Under the pieces are notes generated by a model, which worked only from the letters and a program-made list of their open reading frames with translations, had not been told where the DNA came from and did no database searches. A program made the translations under genes and the position numbers. 64,000 nt of DNA from CALAED01 sp036555725 (GTDB taxonomy: Bacteria; Actinomycetota; Actinomycetes; Streptosporangiales; Streptosporangiaceae), in NCBI GenBank assembly GCA_036555725.1, contig DATBKU010000133.1, forward strand, positions 18,752 through 82,751. The letters run 5' to 3'. This document shows positions 16,104-24,627 of the stretch, in pieces (the first letter of the stretch is position 1; every line of letters begins with the position of its first letter).

Positions 16104-17576
16104 ATGCACCTCGACACAGACCGCTGCGTACGGGCCATGCACTCGAAGGACGCCAGGTTCGACGGGTGGTTCTTCACCGCGGTGGTCACGACCGGGATCT
16201 ACTGCCGGCCGAGCTGTCCGGTGGCGCCGCCCAAGGTAGAGCACATGCGCTTCTACGCAAGCGCGGCGGCGGCGCAGCAGGCCGGTTTCCGCGCGTGCAA
16301 GCGCTGCCGCCCGGACGCCAGCCCCGGCTCCCCGGAGTGGAACGAGCGCGCCGACCTGGTGGCCCGGGCGATGCGGCTGATCGCCGACGGCGTCGTCGAC
16401 CGCGACGGCGTCCCGGGGCTGGCCGCGCGGCTGGGCTACTCGACCCGGCAGATCCAGCGGCAGCTGCTCGCCGAGGTGGGCGCGGGACCGCTCGCGCTCG
16501 CCCGCGCACAGCGCGCACAGACCGCCCGGCTGCTGATCGAGACGAGCGCGCTGCCGATGGGCGACGTCGCGTTCGCCGCGGGTTTCTCCAGCATCAGGAC
16601 GTTCAACGACACCGTGCGCGAGGTCTACGCCCTCTCCCCCACCGAGCTGCGCCGCCGCTCCGCCGGCGGCCGGTCGGCCACGACCCCGGGCGTGCTGTCG
16701 CTGCGCCTGCCGTTCCGGGCGCCCTTGTGCCCGGACAACCTCTTCGGCCATCTCGCGGCCACCGCCGTACCAGGCGTCGAGGAGTGGCGCGACGGGGCGT
16801 ACCGGCGCACCCTGCGGCTGCCGCACGGACCCGGCGTCGTGTCGCTGCGACCGCTGCCGGACCACATCGCATGCCAGCTGACGCTGACCGATCTGCGGGA
16901 CCTGTCCACCGCGATCAACCGCTGCCGGCGGCTGCTCGACCTCGACGCCGACCCGCTGGCGGTCGACGACCTGCTGCGCGACGACCCGCTGCTGGCCCCG
17001 CTCGTCGCCAAGAGCCCGGGACGCCGCGTCCCGCGTACGGTGGACGCCCCCGAGTTCGCCGTACGGGCTGTCATCGGGCAGCAGGTGTCGACCGCGGCGG
17101 CCAGGACGCACGCCGGACGCCTGGTGATCGCCTACGGAGAGCCGGTCACCGACCCGGGCGGCGGCCTGACGCACCTGTTCCCGAGCCCCGGGGCGCTGGC
17201 CGCGCTCGACGCGAACGTACTCGCCTTCCCGCAGGCCCGCCGGACGACGATCGCCAGGCTGATCGCCGCCCTCGCGGACGGCGAGGTCGACCTCAGCGCG
17301 GGCAACGACTGGGAGCAGGCCCGCGCCCAGCTCGCCGCCCTGCCCGGCCTGGGCCCGTGGACCGTCGAGACCATCGCCATGCGGGCCCTCGGCGACCCGG
17401 ACGCCTTCACCGCCACCGACCTCGGCGTACGGCTCGCCGCCCGCGGCCTCGGCCTGCCCGCCACCCCCGCGGCACTCATCCGGCACGCGACGGCCTGGCG
17501 ACCCTGGCGCGCCTACGCTGTCCAGTACCTGTGGGCCACCGGCGACCATCCCATCAACCGCCTCCCCGCCGCCTGA
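16104..17576 (+). CDS. alkA: Ada-type regulator fused to AlkA DNA-3-methyladenine glycosylase
   Basis: 490 residues with three parts. (1) Ada Zn-finger/methyl-acceptor domain, cysteines C34, C38, C65, C68 (GIYCRPSCPV, ACKRCRPD); C34 corresponds to the methylphosphotriester acceptor. (2) AraC-type helix-turn-helix, about 85-185 (LGYSTRQIQRQL, DVAFAAGFSSIRTFNDTV). (3) AlkA N-domain and HhH-GPD glycosylase (GQQVSTAAA, LPGLGPWTVETIAMR) with the catalytic aspartate in AFTATDLG. It should sense alkylation, activate transcription and excise 3-methyladenine. The O6-methylguanine methyltransferase part of E. coli Ada is missing, as in many actinobacterial fusions. ATG 16104 matches the family start; GTG 16077/16080 are alternatives. 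Confidence 0.94.
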   Translation: MHLDTDRCVRAMHSKDARFDGWFFTAVVTTGIYCRPSCPVAPPKVEHMRFYASAAAAQQAGFRACKRCRPDASPGSPEWNERADLVARAMRLIADGVVDRDGVPGLAARLGYSTRQIQRQLLAEVGAGPLALARAQRAQTARLLIETSALPMGDVAFAAGFSSIRTFNDTVREVYALSPTELRRRSAGGRSATTPGVLSLRLPFRAPLCPDNLFGHLAATAVPGVEEWRDGAYRRTLRLPHGPGVVSLRPLPDHIACQLTLTDLRDLSTAINRCRRLLDLDADPLAVDDLLRDDPLLAPLVAKSPGRRVPRTVDAPEFAVRAVIGQQVSTAAARTHAGRLVIAYGEPVTDPGGGLTHLFPSPGALAALDANVLAFPQARRTTIARLIAALADGEVDLSAGNDWEQARAQLAALPGLGPWTVETIAMRALGDPDAFTATDLGVRLAARGLGLPATPAALIRHATAWRPWRAYAVQYLWATGDHPINRLPAA

Positions 17577-17659
17577 CCAGGCCGTACGGCGTCCGTGACG
17601 AGACCCGGGCCGTACGCTTCCGAGGCGTCGCCGCCCAGCCGTACGGGCCGCGTGGGGTG

Positions 17660-18874
17660 CTAAGACTCGCGGTAGTACGGGTCGCGGGCGGCGCCCTCGC
17701 CAGTCTCGGCGGAGAAGGTGTAGACCTCGCGGCCGGCGACGAATACCCGCAGCGCGCGGCTCATGACGTCCAGCGGATCGCCCGACCAGATGACCACGTC
17801 GCCGTCGAGGCCCGGGCGCAGCGCGCCGATCCGGTCGTCGAGGCCCATGATCCGTGCGGGGTTCACCGTGATCGACCGGAGTGCGGCGGCGCGGTCCAGT
17901 CCCTCCTTGACCGCGAGCGTCGCCTGGTGCACCAGGAAGTGGATCGGCACCACCGGGTGGTCGGTGGTGATCGCCACCTCGACTCCGGCGCGCTCCAGGA
18001 TGCCGGGGTTGCGCAGCGAGCGCTGCCGCAGCTCGACCTTCCTCCTGGCGGTGAACAACGGGCCGATGATCACCGGAACGCTCCGTTCGGCGAGCATGTC
18101 GGCGAGCAGGTGCCCCTCCGTCCCATGGTTGATCACCAGCCGGTAGCCGAACTCATCGGCCAGCCGCAGCGCGGTGGCGATGTCGTCGGCCCGGTGCGTG
18201 TGCTGGCACCAGGGCAGCTCGCGGTCGAGCACCCGTACGAGGACCTCCAGTGTGCCGTCTCGATCGAACGGCTTGCCTTCGGCGGCCGCGTCGTCCCGCT
18301 TGGCCCGGTAGTCCTGCGCCTTCATGAAGGCATCCCGGATCACAGCGGCCACGCCCTGCCGGGTGGACGGGAGCTTCCGCTGGTCGCCGTACACCCGCTT
18401 GGGGTTCTCGCCGAGCGCGCTCTTCACGCTGACCGGTTCGCGGATCACCATCTCGTCGACCGTACGGCCCCAGCACTTCAGCGCCACCGTCTGCCCGCCG
18501 ATCGGGTTGCCGGACCCGGGCTTGACGACGGCGGTGGTCACGCCGCCCCCGAGCGCGTCGACGAAGCCGAGGTCGGCGGGGTTGATCGCGTCCAGGGCGC
18601 GCAGCCGTGCGCCGTTGGGGTCGGTCATCTCGTTGGTGTCCTGACCGGCCCAGCCCTCGGCCTCCTCGTACACGCCGACGTGCGCGTGCGATTCGACGAA
18701 GCCCGGCAGCACCCACGAGCCGCCCGCGTCGACCGACGGGACGTCGGCGGGGACCTCGACCTCGGCGTCCGATCCAACCGCCACGATCTTGCCGTCTTGG
18801 ATCAGGACGGTGCCGCCGTCGATGGGCTCGCCCTCGACCGGGACGACATATCCACCAGTGATCGCAATATCCAC
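17660..18874 (-). CDS. Amidohydrolase family protein
   Basis: 404 residues of the metal-dependent amidohydrolase superfamily. The composite beta-sandwich ends (GGYVVPVEGEPIDGGTVLIQDGKI; later DGDVVIWSGDPLD) flank a TIM barrel with HAH (VESHAHVGV), HTHRADD, NHGTEGHLL and TTDHPVVP metal/catalytic motifs. It resembles imidazolonepropionase/prolidase-like uncharacterised members; the substrate is unknown. GTG 18874 starts 9 bp after the MFS stop without its own strong ribosome binding site, so it is the second gene of an MFS-amidohydrolase operon, suggesting import or export of its substrate or product by that transporter. Confidence 0.88.
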   Translation of the reverse strand: MDIAITGGYVVPVEGEPIDGGTVLIQDGKIVAVGSDAEVEVPADVPSVDAGGSWVLPGFVESHAHVGVYEEAEGWAGQDTNEMTDPNGARLRALDAINPADLGFVDALGGGVTTAVVKPGSGNPIGGQTVALKCWGRTVDEMVIREPVSVKSALGENPKRVYGDQRKLPSTRQGVAAVIRDAFMKAQDYRAKRDDAAAEGKPFDRDGTLEVLVRVLDRELPWCQHTHRADDIATALRLADEFGYRLVINHGTEGHLLADMLAERSVPVIIGPLFTARRKVELRQRSLRNPGILERAGVEVAITTDHPVVPIHFLVHQATLAVKEGLDRAAALRSITVNPARIMGLDDRIGALRPGLDGDVVIWSGDPLDVMSRALRVFVAGREVYTFSAETGEGAARDPYYRES

Positions 18875-18883
18875 GACATGAAT

Positions 18884-20356
18884 TTATATGTCCGGTGACA
18901 ACGTCGGCCGCGCCCGGTCGGACGCCCGCTTGTTGTAGCCGACCAGGGCGATCACCAGGACGACGAGGCTGATGTCGATCAGCAGCGACGCCGTCATCGC
19001 GCGGGCGTAGTCGCCGCCGATCGGATGCAGGCCCGCGACGGCGAAGAACACCGTGCCGATGACGGCGATCCCCGCCGAGCCGGCGAACTGCTGCGCCGTG
19101 GTCAGGATGCCGGCGCCGACGCCCGCCTGACGCGGCCGTACGCGGACCAGGGCCACGCCGATGAGGTGCGGCAGCACGAGCCCGTTCCCGCTGCCCACCA
19201 GCGCGATCAAGACAATGATCCACGGCAGGCCGGCATGGACGTCCCCACTGTGCAGCCGCGTCGCGAGCAGCAGCAGGCCGACGACGATGATCGCGGCCCC
19301 GAACGCCACGACGCGCAGGCCGTACCGGGCCATGAGCCGGGAGCCGAGCAACGCCGTGGTGGTGAACGTCACCCCCATCGGGCCGAACGCCAGACCCGCC
19401 TGGAAGGCGGTGAGCCGGAGTCCCTCCTGGAGAAGCAGGGTGAGCGTGAACATGAAGCTGGCAAAGTACGCGAGGAAGGCCGCGGCGGCCGCGAGCCCGG
19501 CGACGTACGAGGGCACCCGGAACAGCGACATGTCCAGGATCGGCTGCCCGCCGCGGGCGCGGAGGCTGCGCTGCCATGCCACAGTCGCGGCGCCCGCCGG
19601 AAGCGCGGCCGCGATGCAGACCCACGTCCACGCCGGCCAGCCCGCGTCGTGCCCGAGCACCAGCGGCACGAGGACGAGGGCGAGCGTGGCGGCGATGCCG
19701 GCGGCCCCCAGCGGGTCGAGGCGGGCGCGGTGCCCAGGCTCGGTCCGCGGCAGCAGGCGTACGGCGAGAAGGGCCGCCACCGCCCCGATCGGAACGTTGA
19801 TGAGGAAGATGATCCGCCAGCCGAGACCGAACACGTCGGCGGTGACCAGCAGCCCGCCGAGCACCTGACCCGCGATCGACCCGAGCCCGCCCGCCGCGCC
19901 GTACCAGCCCAGCGCGCGTGGCCTGGCCTCGGCCGCGAATACCGACGTGATCACCGCCAGCACCTGGGGCACCATCATCGCGGCGGTCACGCCCTGCACG
20001 AGGCGGGCGACGATGAGCTGGCCCGGGTTGGCCGCGATGCCGCACAGCAGGGACGCGATCGTGAAGGCCACCATGCCGCCCACGAACACGCGGCGGTAAC
20101 CGTACAGGTCACCGAGCCGTCCCCCGGTGATCATGCCACCGGCGTACGCGAAGATGTAGCCGCCCACGATGAGCTGCAGGGCCGCCGGTCCCGCGCCCAG
20201 CTGCTCCTGGAAGGACGGCGCGGCGACGTTCACCACGAAGAAGTCGAACTGGGCCATGAACCACGCCGAGAGCAGGACGATGACCATCGGCCCGAACTGC
20301 CCACCGGGCTGAGCCATCTCGGCAGCCGGTGGGCGGGCGGTGGAGGTTTCGGCCAT
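18884..20356 (-). CDS. MFS transporter, DHA2 (EmrB/QacA) 14-helix type
   Basis: 490 residues. About 14 hydrophobic helices, the first being VIVLLSAWFMAQFDFFVVNVA, motif A GRLGDLYGYRRVF after helix 2, and motif C-like GSIAGQVLGG in helix 5. Drug:H+ antiporters of this group export hydrophobic compounds. ATG 20356 follows GAGGGA closely. The frame stays open upstream to about 20503, but that part has odd codons and quasi-repeats and is treated as leader. First gene of an operon with the amidohydrolase. Confidence 0.9.
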   Translation of the reverse strand: MAETSTARPPAAEMAQPGGQFGPMVIVLLSAWFMAQFDFFVVNVAAPSFQEQLGAGPAALQLIVGGYIFAYAGGMITGGRLGDLYGYRRVFVGGMVAFTIASLLCGIAANPGQLIVARLVQGVTAAMMVPQVLAVITSVFAAEARPRALGWYGAAGGLGSIAGQVLGGLLVTADVFGLGWRIIFLINVPIGAVAALLAVRLLPRTEPGHRARLDPLGAAGIAATLALVLVPLVLGHDAGWPAWTWVCIAAALPAGAATVAWQRSLRARGGQPILDMSLFRVPSYVAGLAAAAAFLAYFASFMFTLTLLLQEGLRLTAFQAGLAFGPMGVTFTTTALLGSRLMARYGLRVVAFGAAIIVVGLLLLATRLHSGDVHAGLPWIIVLIALVGSGNGLVLPHLIGVALVRVRPRQAGVGAGILTTAQQFAGSAGIAVIGTVFFAVAGLHPIGGDYARAMTASLLIDISLVVLVIALVGYNKRASDRARPTLSPDI

Positions 20357-20769
20357 CGGTCCCTCATCTCTCGGCGTCCCCGGGACATTCTCGGCATCCG
20401 CCAGCGTTTTCGGACGTTCTTGGTGTTTCTCGGCTTCTCCCGGCGGTCTCTCGGTGTCCCACTGAGTGAAGTCGACGAGATCCGGATTCATTTCCGGACC
20501 CACGAACCTGACGGCGCGACTCGGGAAAAGGTGACCGAATAGCCGACGCGCTTGCCCGGCCCATACCGGTTCGTCTTACATGTCTCCCAGCGGTGGCGGG
20601 TGGGTCGGACCGATCGGCGCCAATGCCGGGCACGGCTACGGGAGGACGCCATGACGGGCAGGCCCAGGTGGCGATGGGCGCGGCCGACCCCACCCTGGAT
20701 GCCGCCCGCAAGATCGCCGATATCGTCGTCCCCCGCGCCGAACAGGCGAAATAACTCCGTGGCGCCCCG
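20357..20769. other. 413-bp stretch without an assured gene
   Basis: Lies between the AraC-type gene stop and the MFS start (both minus strand). The MFS-proximal part carries quasi-repeats, GGGACACCGAGAGA and GGGACGCCGAGAGA about 60 bp apart on the minus strand. The distal part holds a short plus-strand frame ending at 20754. No promoter stands out. Confidence 0.5.
20593..20754 (+). pseudogene. Possible C-terminal gene remnant, unrecognised
   Basis: A plus-strand frame with strong coding-like composition over its last 34 codons (GAADPTLDAARKIADIVVPR, then stop at 20752-20754). It looks like the tail of an oxidoreductase-sized protein but has no convincing start or 5' part. I cannot assign a family; it may be chance. 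Confidence 0.25.
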
Positions 20770-21819
20770 TCACAGCTCCTCTGTTGTGCTCGTGTCGATC
20801 TCCCGGAAGTCGCGGCCCGGCCGCCGGTCTGCTCGCCCCGCCGCTGCGTCGATCGACCGACGGTATTCGCGCGGGGGAAGGCCGTACGTGGCGCGGAACA
20901 GGCGGCTGAAATGGATCGCGTTCTGGAAGCCCCAGCGTGCCGCCACCGCGGCGACCGGGAGGCCGACCTGGGTCGGATCGATGAGATCCCGCCGGCAGGC
21001 CTCCAGCCGCCGCGCCCTGATCCAGCCGGCCACGGTCTCGCCCTGCTCGTGAAACAGCTTGTGCAGCAGGCGCAGGGAGATGTGATGGACTTCGGCGATG
21101 GCGGCGGGGGTGAGGTCGGGGTCGCCCAGGTGCTGCTGGATGAAAGCATGGATACGTACCTGCAGGGCCCGCCGATGGGTCTCGGGCGCCACCCAGCGGT
21201 CGCCGTCCAGCTCGTGGGCCAATCGGGTGGCCAGCACGTCGAGCGCCGCCGTTGACAGGCGCGCGGCTTCGGCCGGGGTGTAGTGGTCCATCCCGGTGGT
21301 CAGCTGGACCAGCAGCCGTGCGGTCAGCGCGCCGATCCCGGGGCCGGCGGGCATGGTCAGGGCGGTGAGGTCGTTGACCTTGTCGGGTGGCAGCGGCAGG
21401 AGGGTGCGCGGGAAGTTCAGGATCAGCCCCCGGGCGGCGCCGGCGCCGGTGGCGGGTGCGAGGTCGATGGTGTAGGGACGGCTGTTGTCGTAGAGGGTGA
21501 AGGCCGACGACGGGATGCGGGCCTGCCGACCGGACTGGCTGACTATGCTGCCGTGCCCACGCAGCACCATCCCGATCGAGAGCCGCTCGGGGTCGGACCG
21601 GCGGATCAGCTTGGGGGTGCGCAGCACCCGGTAGGGCGTGACGGTGAACACGCTGACCCGTGTGGCGCCCAGGTCGCTGTAGCGCAGCGCGAACCGGAAG
21701 TGGGCCTGGTGGTCTGACTCAACCTCCACGGCTGCCAGCCGGACCTGGCACGCCACCTCGCGCCAGCACTCGAACCGCTCGCCCTCCGGTAGGTGGTCGT
21801 TGCGGATCAGGATGCTCAT
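20770..21819 (-). CDS. AraC-family transcriptional regulator
   Basis: 349 residues. The N-terminal ~200 residues match the AraC-binding-like effector domain of FeaR/ChbR-like activators (ERFECWREV start, later LDVLATRLAHELDGD). The C-terminal AraC double helix-turn-helix spans about 225-325 (DLTPAAIAEVHHISLRLLHKLF; AVAARWGFQNAIHFSRLFRATYG; PPREYRR). It is divergent from the acyl-CoA ligase gene across a 252-bp region and is its likely regulator. ATG 21819 is taken as start. The upstream region has a tandem GCACGCTA-GCACGCTG repeat that could be a half-site pair. Confidence 0.93.
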   Translation of the reverse strand: MSILIRNDHLPEGERFECWREVACQVRLAAVEVESDHQAHFRFALRYSDLGATRVSVFTVTPYRVLRTPKLIRRSDPERLSIGMVLRGHGSIVSQSGRQARIPSSAFTLYDNSRPYTIDLAPATGAGAARGLILNFPRTLLPLPPDKVNDLTALTMPAGPGIGALTARLLVQLTTGMDHYTPAEAARLSTAALDVLATRLAHELDGDRWVAPETHRRALQVRIHAFIQQHLGDPDLTPAAIAEVHHISLRLLHKLFHEQGETVAGWIRARRLEACRRDLIDPTQVGLPVAAVAARWGFQNAIHFSRLFRATYGLPPREYRRSIDAAAGRADRRPGRDFREIDTSTTEEL

Positions 21820-22071
21820 TGCTCATCACTGCCTTGTCAGTGATGCGGCTACGTGGAAGTCAGGCTCTAATTTGGCACGCTAGCACGCTGAAAATGGCGA
21901 CGCCGAAATGGTGCGCTCGTGGTTTATCACTGTGCGCGTTCCGCTAACGATGTGGCCGCGCGCTGCCGTGAGACTTGGCGGGTACCCGCGGGCCGGGGCC
22001 GTTGCGCCAGTGCGCGCGGCACCCCCCGGCGCATTGACTCGACCTCGCGACATTTGTGAGAGGGAATCGCC

Positions 22072-23619
22072 ATGTACGTGACCCAGGGGTTGCACCGCGC
22101 CATGCGGGAGACGCCCGATGCGCCGGCCACCATCTTCGGCGAACGGTCCCGTACCTGGGCCCAGCACGCCGACCGGGTCGCCCGGCTGGCAGGTGCCCTG
22201 CACGAGCTGGGGGTACAGGAGGGCGAGCGCGTCGGCATCTGGGCGCGCAACAGCGACCGCTACGCCGAGCTGCTGGCGGCCGTGCCCTGGGCCAACGCGG
22301 TGCTCAACCCGCTCAACTCCCGCTGGAGCCCCCACGAGATCGGCTACGCGCTGCGCGAGTCCGACACCAACGTCCTGTTCGTGGACGACCCCGTCGCCGT
22401 GCAGGTGCCCGCCTTGGCCGGCCCCCACCCTGATCTGGAGGTCGTCATCCACCTAGGCGATGGCACGCCGCCTGCGGGGATGCTCGACTATGAGGAGCTG
22501 GTCGCCGGCGCCCGGCCGGTCCCCGACGCGCGGCGTGGCGGAGACGCGCTCGCCGCGATCTTCTACACCGGCGGGACGACCGGGTTCCCCAAGGGCGTGA
22601 TGCTCAGCCACGCCAACCTGCTCACCTCGGCGCTCGGATCGCTCGCGACCGCGCCGATCGCGCTGCCCGGCGGCCGAACCGTGGTGGCCGCGCCGATGTT
22701 CCACGCCTCCGGTTTCGTCGCCTGGCTCTACCAGCTCGTGGTCGGCGGCGGCCACGTGATCCTGCCGGCGTTCGAGGCGACCGCCGTACTGGAGGCGATC
22801 ACCCGGCACCAGGCCGCCTCGATCATCCTGGTGCCGACGATGATCCAGATGCTCTTGGATCATCCGGCTTTCGGCGACTACGACCTGTCCAGCCTGCAGA
22901 CGCTGCTGTACGCCGCCTCCCCGATGAGCCAGACCCTCCTCGAGCGGGTACGGCGCACCCTCCCGCATACCGCCCTCATCCAGGCCTACGGCATGACCGA
23001 GCTCGCCCCCATCACCACCCTGCTCTCCCCCGCCGATCACCAAGCGGCCGGCCACCGCCGCTCGGTCGGGCGCGCCGCCGCGCACGCCGAGGTCCGCGTC
23101 GTCGACGAGCACGACCACGAGGTGCCACGCGGCAGTGTCGGCGAGATCGTCGCCCGCGGCGGGCACGTGATGCTCGGCTACTGGAACAACCCCAAACCGA
23201 CCGCCAAGGCGCTGCGCGATGGCTGGATGCACACCGGCGACGTCGGCTACCTCGACGATGACGGATATCTCTATGTCGTCGACCGCATCAAGGACATGAT
23301 CATCACCGGTGGCAGCAACGTCTTCTCGGCCGAAGTCGAGAACGCGGTCGGCACGCATCCGGCGGTGGTCGCGTGCGCCGTCATCGGTGTACCCGACGCC
23401 ACCTGGGGCGAACGCGTGCACGCCGTCATCGTCGTCAGGCCGGGCCACACCACTACCGCCGACGAGGTCCGCGCACATTGCAAGAACCTGATCGCGGACT
23501 ACAAGGCCCCCCGCAGCTGCGAGTTCGTCGAAGCATTGCCCCTGTCCCCCGCCGGCAAGGTACTCAAGCACCAACTCCGCGAGCCGTACTGGCGGGGCGC
23601 CGAGCGCCAGGTCCACTGA
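22072..23619 (+). CDS. Acyl-CoA synthetase (AMP-forming, FadD-like)
   Basis: 515 residues of the ANL adenylating superfamily. P-loop-like motif YTGGTTGFPKGVMLSH (about 167-182), core motifs YGMTELAP and the TGD-type GWMHTGDVGYLDDDG, hinge DRIKDMIITGG and the catalytic lysine in SPAGKVLKHQL. It activates a carboxylic acid to an acyl-CoA via an acyl-adenylate; chain length cannot be read. GAGGGA precedes ATG 22072. It is probably under the divergent AraC-type regulator. A weak terminator follows. Confidence 0.93.
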   Translation: MYVTQGLHRAMRETPDAPATIFGERSRTWAQHADRVARLAGALHELGVQEGERVGIWARNSDRYAELLAAVPWANAVLNPLNSRWSPHEIGYALRESDTNVLFVDDPVAVQVPALAGPHPDLEVVIHLGDGTPPAGMLDYEELVAGARPVPDARRGGDALAAIFYTGGTTGFPKGVMLSHANLLTSALGSLATAPIALPGGRTVVAAPMFHASGFVAWLYQLVVGGGHVILPAFEATAVLEAITRHQAASIILVPTMIQMLLDHPAFGDYDLSSLQTLLYAASPMSQTLLERVRRTLPHTALIQAYGMTELAPITTLLSPADHQAAGHRRSVGRAAAHAEVRVVDEHDHEVPRGSVGEIVARGGHVMLGYWNNPKPTAKALRDGWMHTGDVGYLDDDGYLYVVDRIKDMIITGGSNVFSAEVENAVGTHPAVVACAVIGVPDATWGERVHAVIVVRPGHTTTADEVRAHCKNLIADYKAPRSCEFVEALPLSPAGKVLKHQLREPYWRGAERQVH

Positions 23620-23641
23620 ACGCCACCCTGGCGTGGCTTTT
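23620..23641 (+). terminator. Possible intrinsic terminator after the acyl-CoA synthetase
   Basis: Stem ACGCCA/TGGCGT with a CCC loop, followed by GGCTTTT. Short but correctly placed between convergent genes. Confidence 0.4.
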
Positions 23642-23651
23642 GGCGGCCGGG

Positions 23652-24053
23652 TCAGGCGGCGGTGGTGACGGGCAACAGATTCCGCTCGCCGAAGACCTTC
23701 TTGGCCACGAAGGTGGCGTTGAGCGCACGCGGGATTCCGCAGAAGACGGCCGAGTGCAGCAAGGCTTCGACGATCTCGGCGGGGGTAAGGCCAACGTTGA
23801 GCGCGGCGTTGATGTGCACCTCCAGCTGGGGTTCGCAGCCGCCCAGGGCGGTGAGCACACCGAGCGTGACGAGTTGCCTCTCACGGGGCGGCAGGTCGGG
23901 GCGAGCGTAGATTTCGCCGAACGCCCAGGAGACGACCTGGTGGCCGAGCTCGGGCGAGATGTCGGAGAGGGCGTTGACGACCTTCTGGCCGGCCTCGCCG
24001 TCGATCTCGTGCAGCACCTTCAGGCCGTGCTCGTACTGTTCCTCGCGGGTCAT
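23652..24053 (-). CDS. Carboxymuconolactone decarboxylase family protein
   Basis: 133 residues, the CMD/PcaC length. Conserved core PRERQLVTLGVLTALGG followed by LEVHINAALNVGLTPAEIVEALLHSAVFCGIPRA read in parts. It has a single late cysteine (SAVFCG) rather than the AhpD CxxC, which favours the gamma-carboxymuconolactone decarboxylase subgroup over peroxidase activity. ATG 24053 overlaps the MerR stop (ATGA) with AGGGGAA in front, so it is co-translated with and regulated by MerR. Confidence 0.92.
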   Translation of the reverse strand: MTREEQYEHGLKVLHEIDGEAGQKVVNALSDISPELGHQVVSWAFGEIYARPDLPPRERQLVTLGVLTALGGCEPQLEVHINAALNVGLTPAEIVEALLHSAVFCGIPRALNATFVAKKVFGERNLLPVTTAA

Positions 24054-24442
24054 GATTCCCCTAGCTGCTTCTCGTAGTGAGTGATCTTTTCGTCCAGCGC
24101 GCGGCCGTTGGCCTGCAGTCGGCGGATGCGTTCGGTGAGCCGAGCACGATGTTCGCGCAGCAGTTCCAACCGGTCGGCGACCGAGGCGTTCCCGGCCCGC
24201 CGCAGTTCGGCGAAACGCTGCATGTCCGCAATCGACATGCCGGTATCGCGGAGCCGCAGCAGGAATGCGATCCAGTCCATGTCGGCCGCGGCGTAACGGC
24301 GTTGCCCACCCGCCGACCGGCCGATCGGATCGATCAGGCCGGCCTTCTCGTAGTAGCGCAAAGTGTCGGGCGACAGCCCGGTCCGCGCCGCGACCTCGGT
24401 GATCGTGAGCGTATCCGCAGATAGCGGCTGAGTACTGGCCAT
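24050..24442 (-). CDS. MerR-family transcriptional regulator
   Basis: 130 residues: N-terminal winged helix (TITEVAARTGLSPDTLRYYEKAGLI), RYAAADMDWIAFLLRLRDTGMSI-type hinge and a C-terminal coiled coil (ELLREHRARLTERIRRLQA). No cysteine cluster, so not a metal sensor; it belongs to the organic/redox-stress MerR group often linked to reductases. ATG 24442 lies 7 nt after the -10 hexamer, so the mRNA is probably leaderless. It autoregulates the MerR-CMD operon through a palindrome in a 19-bp spacer. Confidence 0.94.
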   Translation of the reverse strand: MASTQPLSADTLTITEVAARTGLSPDTLRYYEKAGLIDPIGRSAGGQRRYAAADMDWIAFLLRLRDTGMSIADMQRFAELRRAGNASVADRLELLREHRARLTERIRRLQANGRALDEKITHYEKQLGES

Positions 24443-24449
24443 ATCCGAA

Positions 24450-24480
24450 AGCGTAGAAGTTGGAGCGCACTCCAACGCAA
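24450..24480 (-). promoter_or_regulatory. MerR-type promoter, 19-bp spacer with palindromic operator
   Basis: Minus strand: -35 TTGCGT (24480-24475), 19-bp spacer, -10 TACGCT (24455-24450). The spacer region contains the palindrome GTTGGAGTGCGCTCCAAC (24476-24459). An overlong spacer with an operator inside is the classical MerR activation geometry. The first base of the MerR ATG is 7 nt beyond the -10. Confidence 0.85.
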
Positions 24481-24627
24481 GTCGGCTGCCGCACCTTGAC
24501 GAGGCCCCGCCGGAAACATGCTGTCGGTCCCGGCCGGCAAAATGCGGAGGCACAACATCAGAGCGGAGTGCCGGCCTTCCGACAACCCCGCTCTGACTTG
24601 CGGTCTTGCGCCTGACGACGCCCGTTT

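Noticed and set aside
16166..18898. 910-codon plus-strand frame across ada-alkA and the amidohydrolase
   Set aside because: Runs through two well-supported genes in the wrong frame or strand; Arg/Pro-rich composition typical of shadows.
18153..20045. 630-codon minus-strand frame across the amidohydrolase/MFS junction
   Set aside because: Overlaps two intact genes in a different frame and is Arg-rich without motifs.
20357..20503. 49-residue N-terminal extension of the DHA2 transporter
   Set aside because: Contains quasi-repeats and atypical codons; the transporter's usual start is at 20356 with a nearby GAGGGA.
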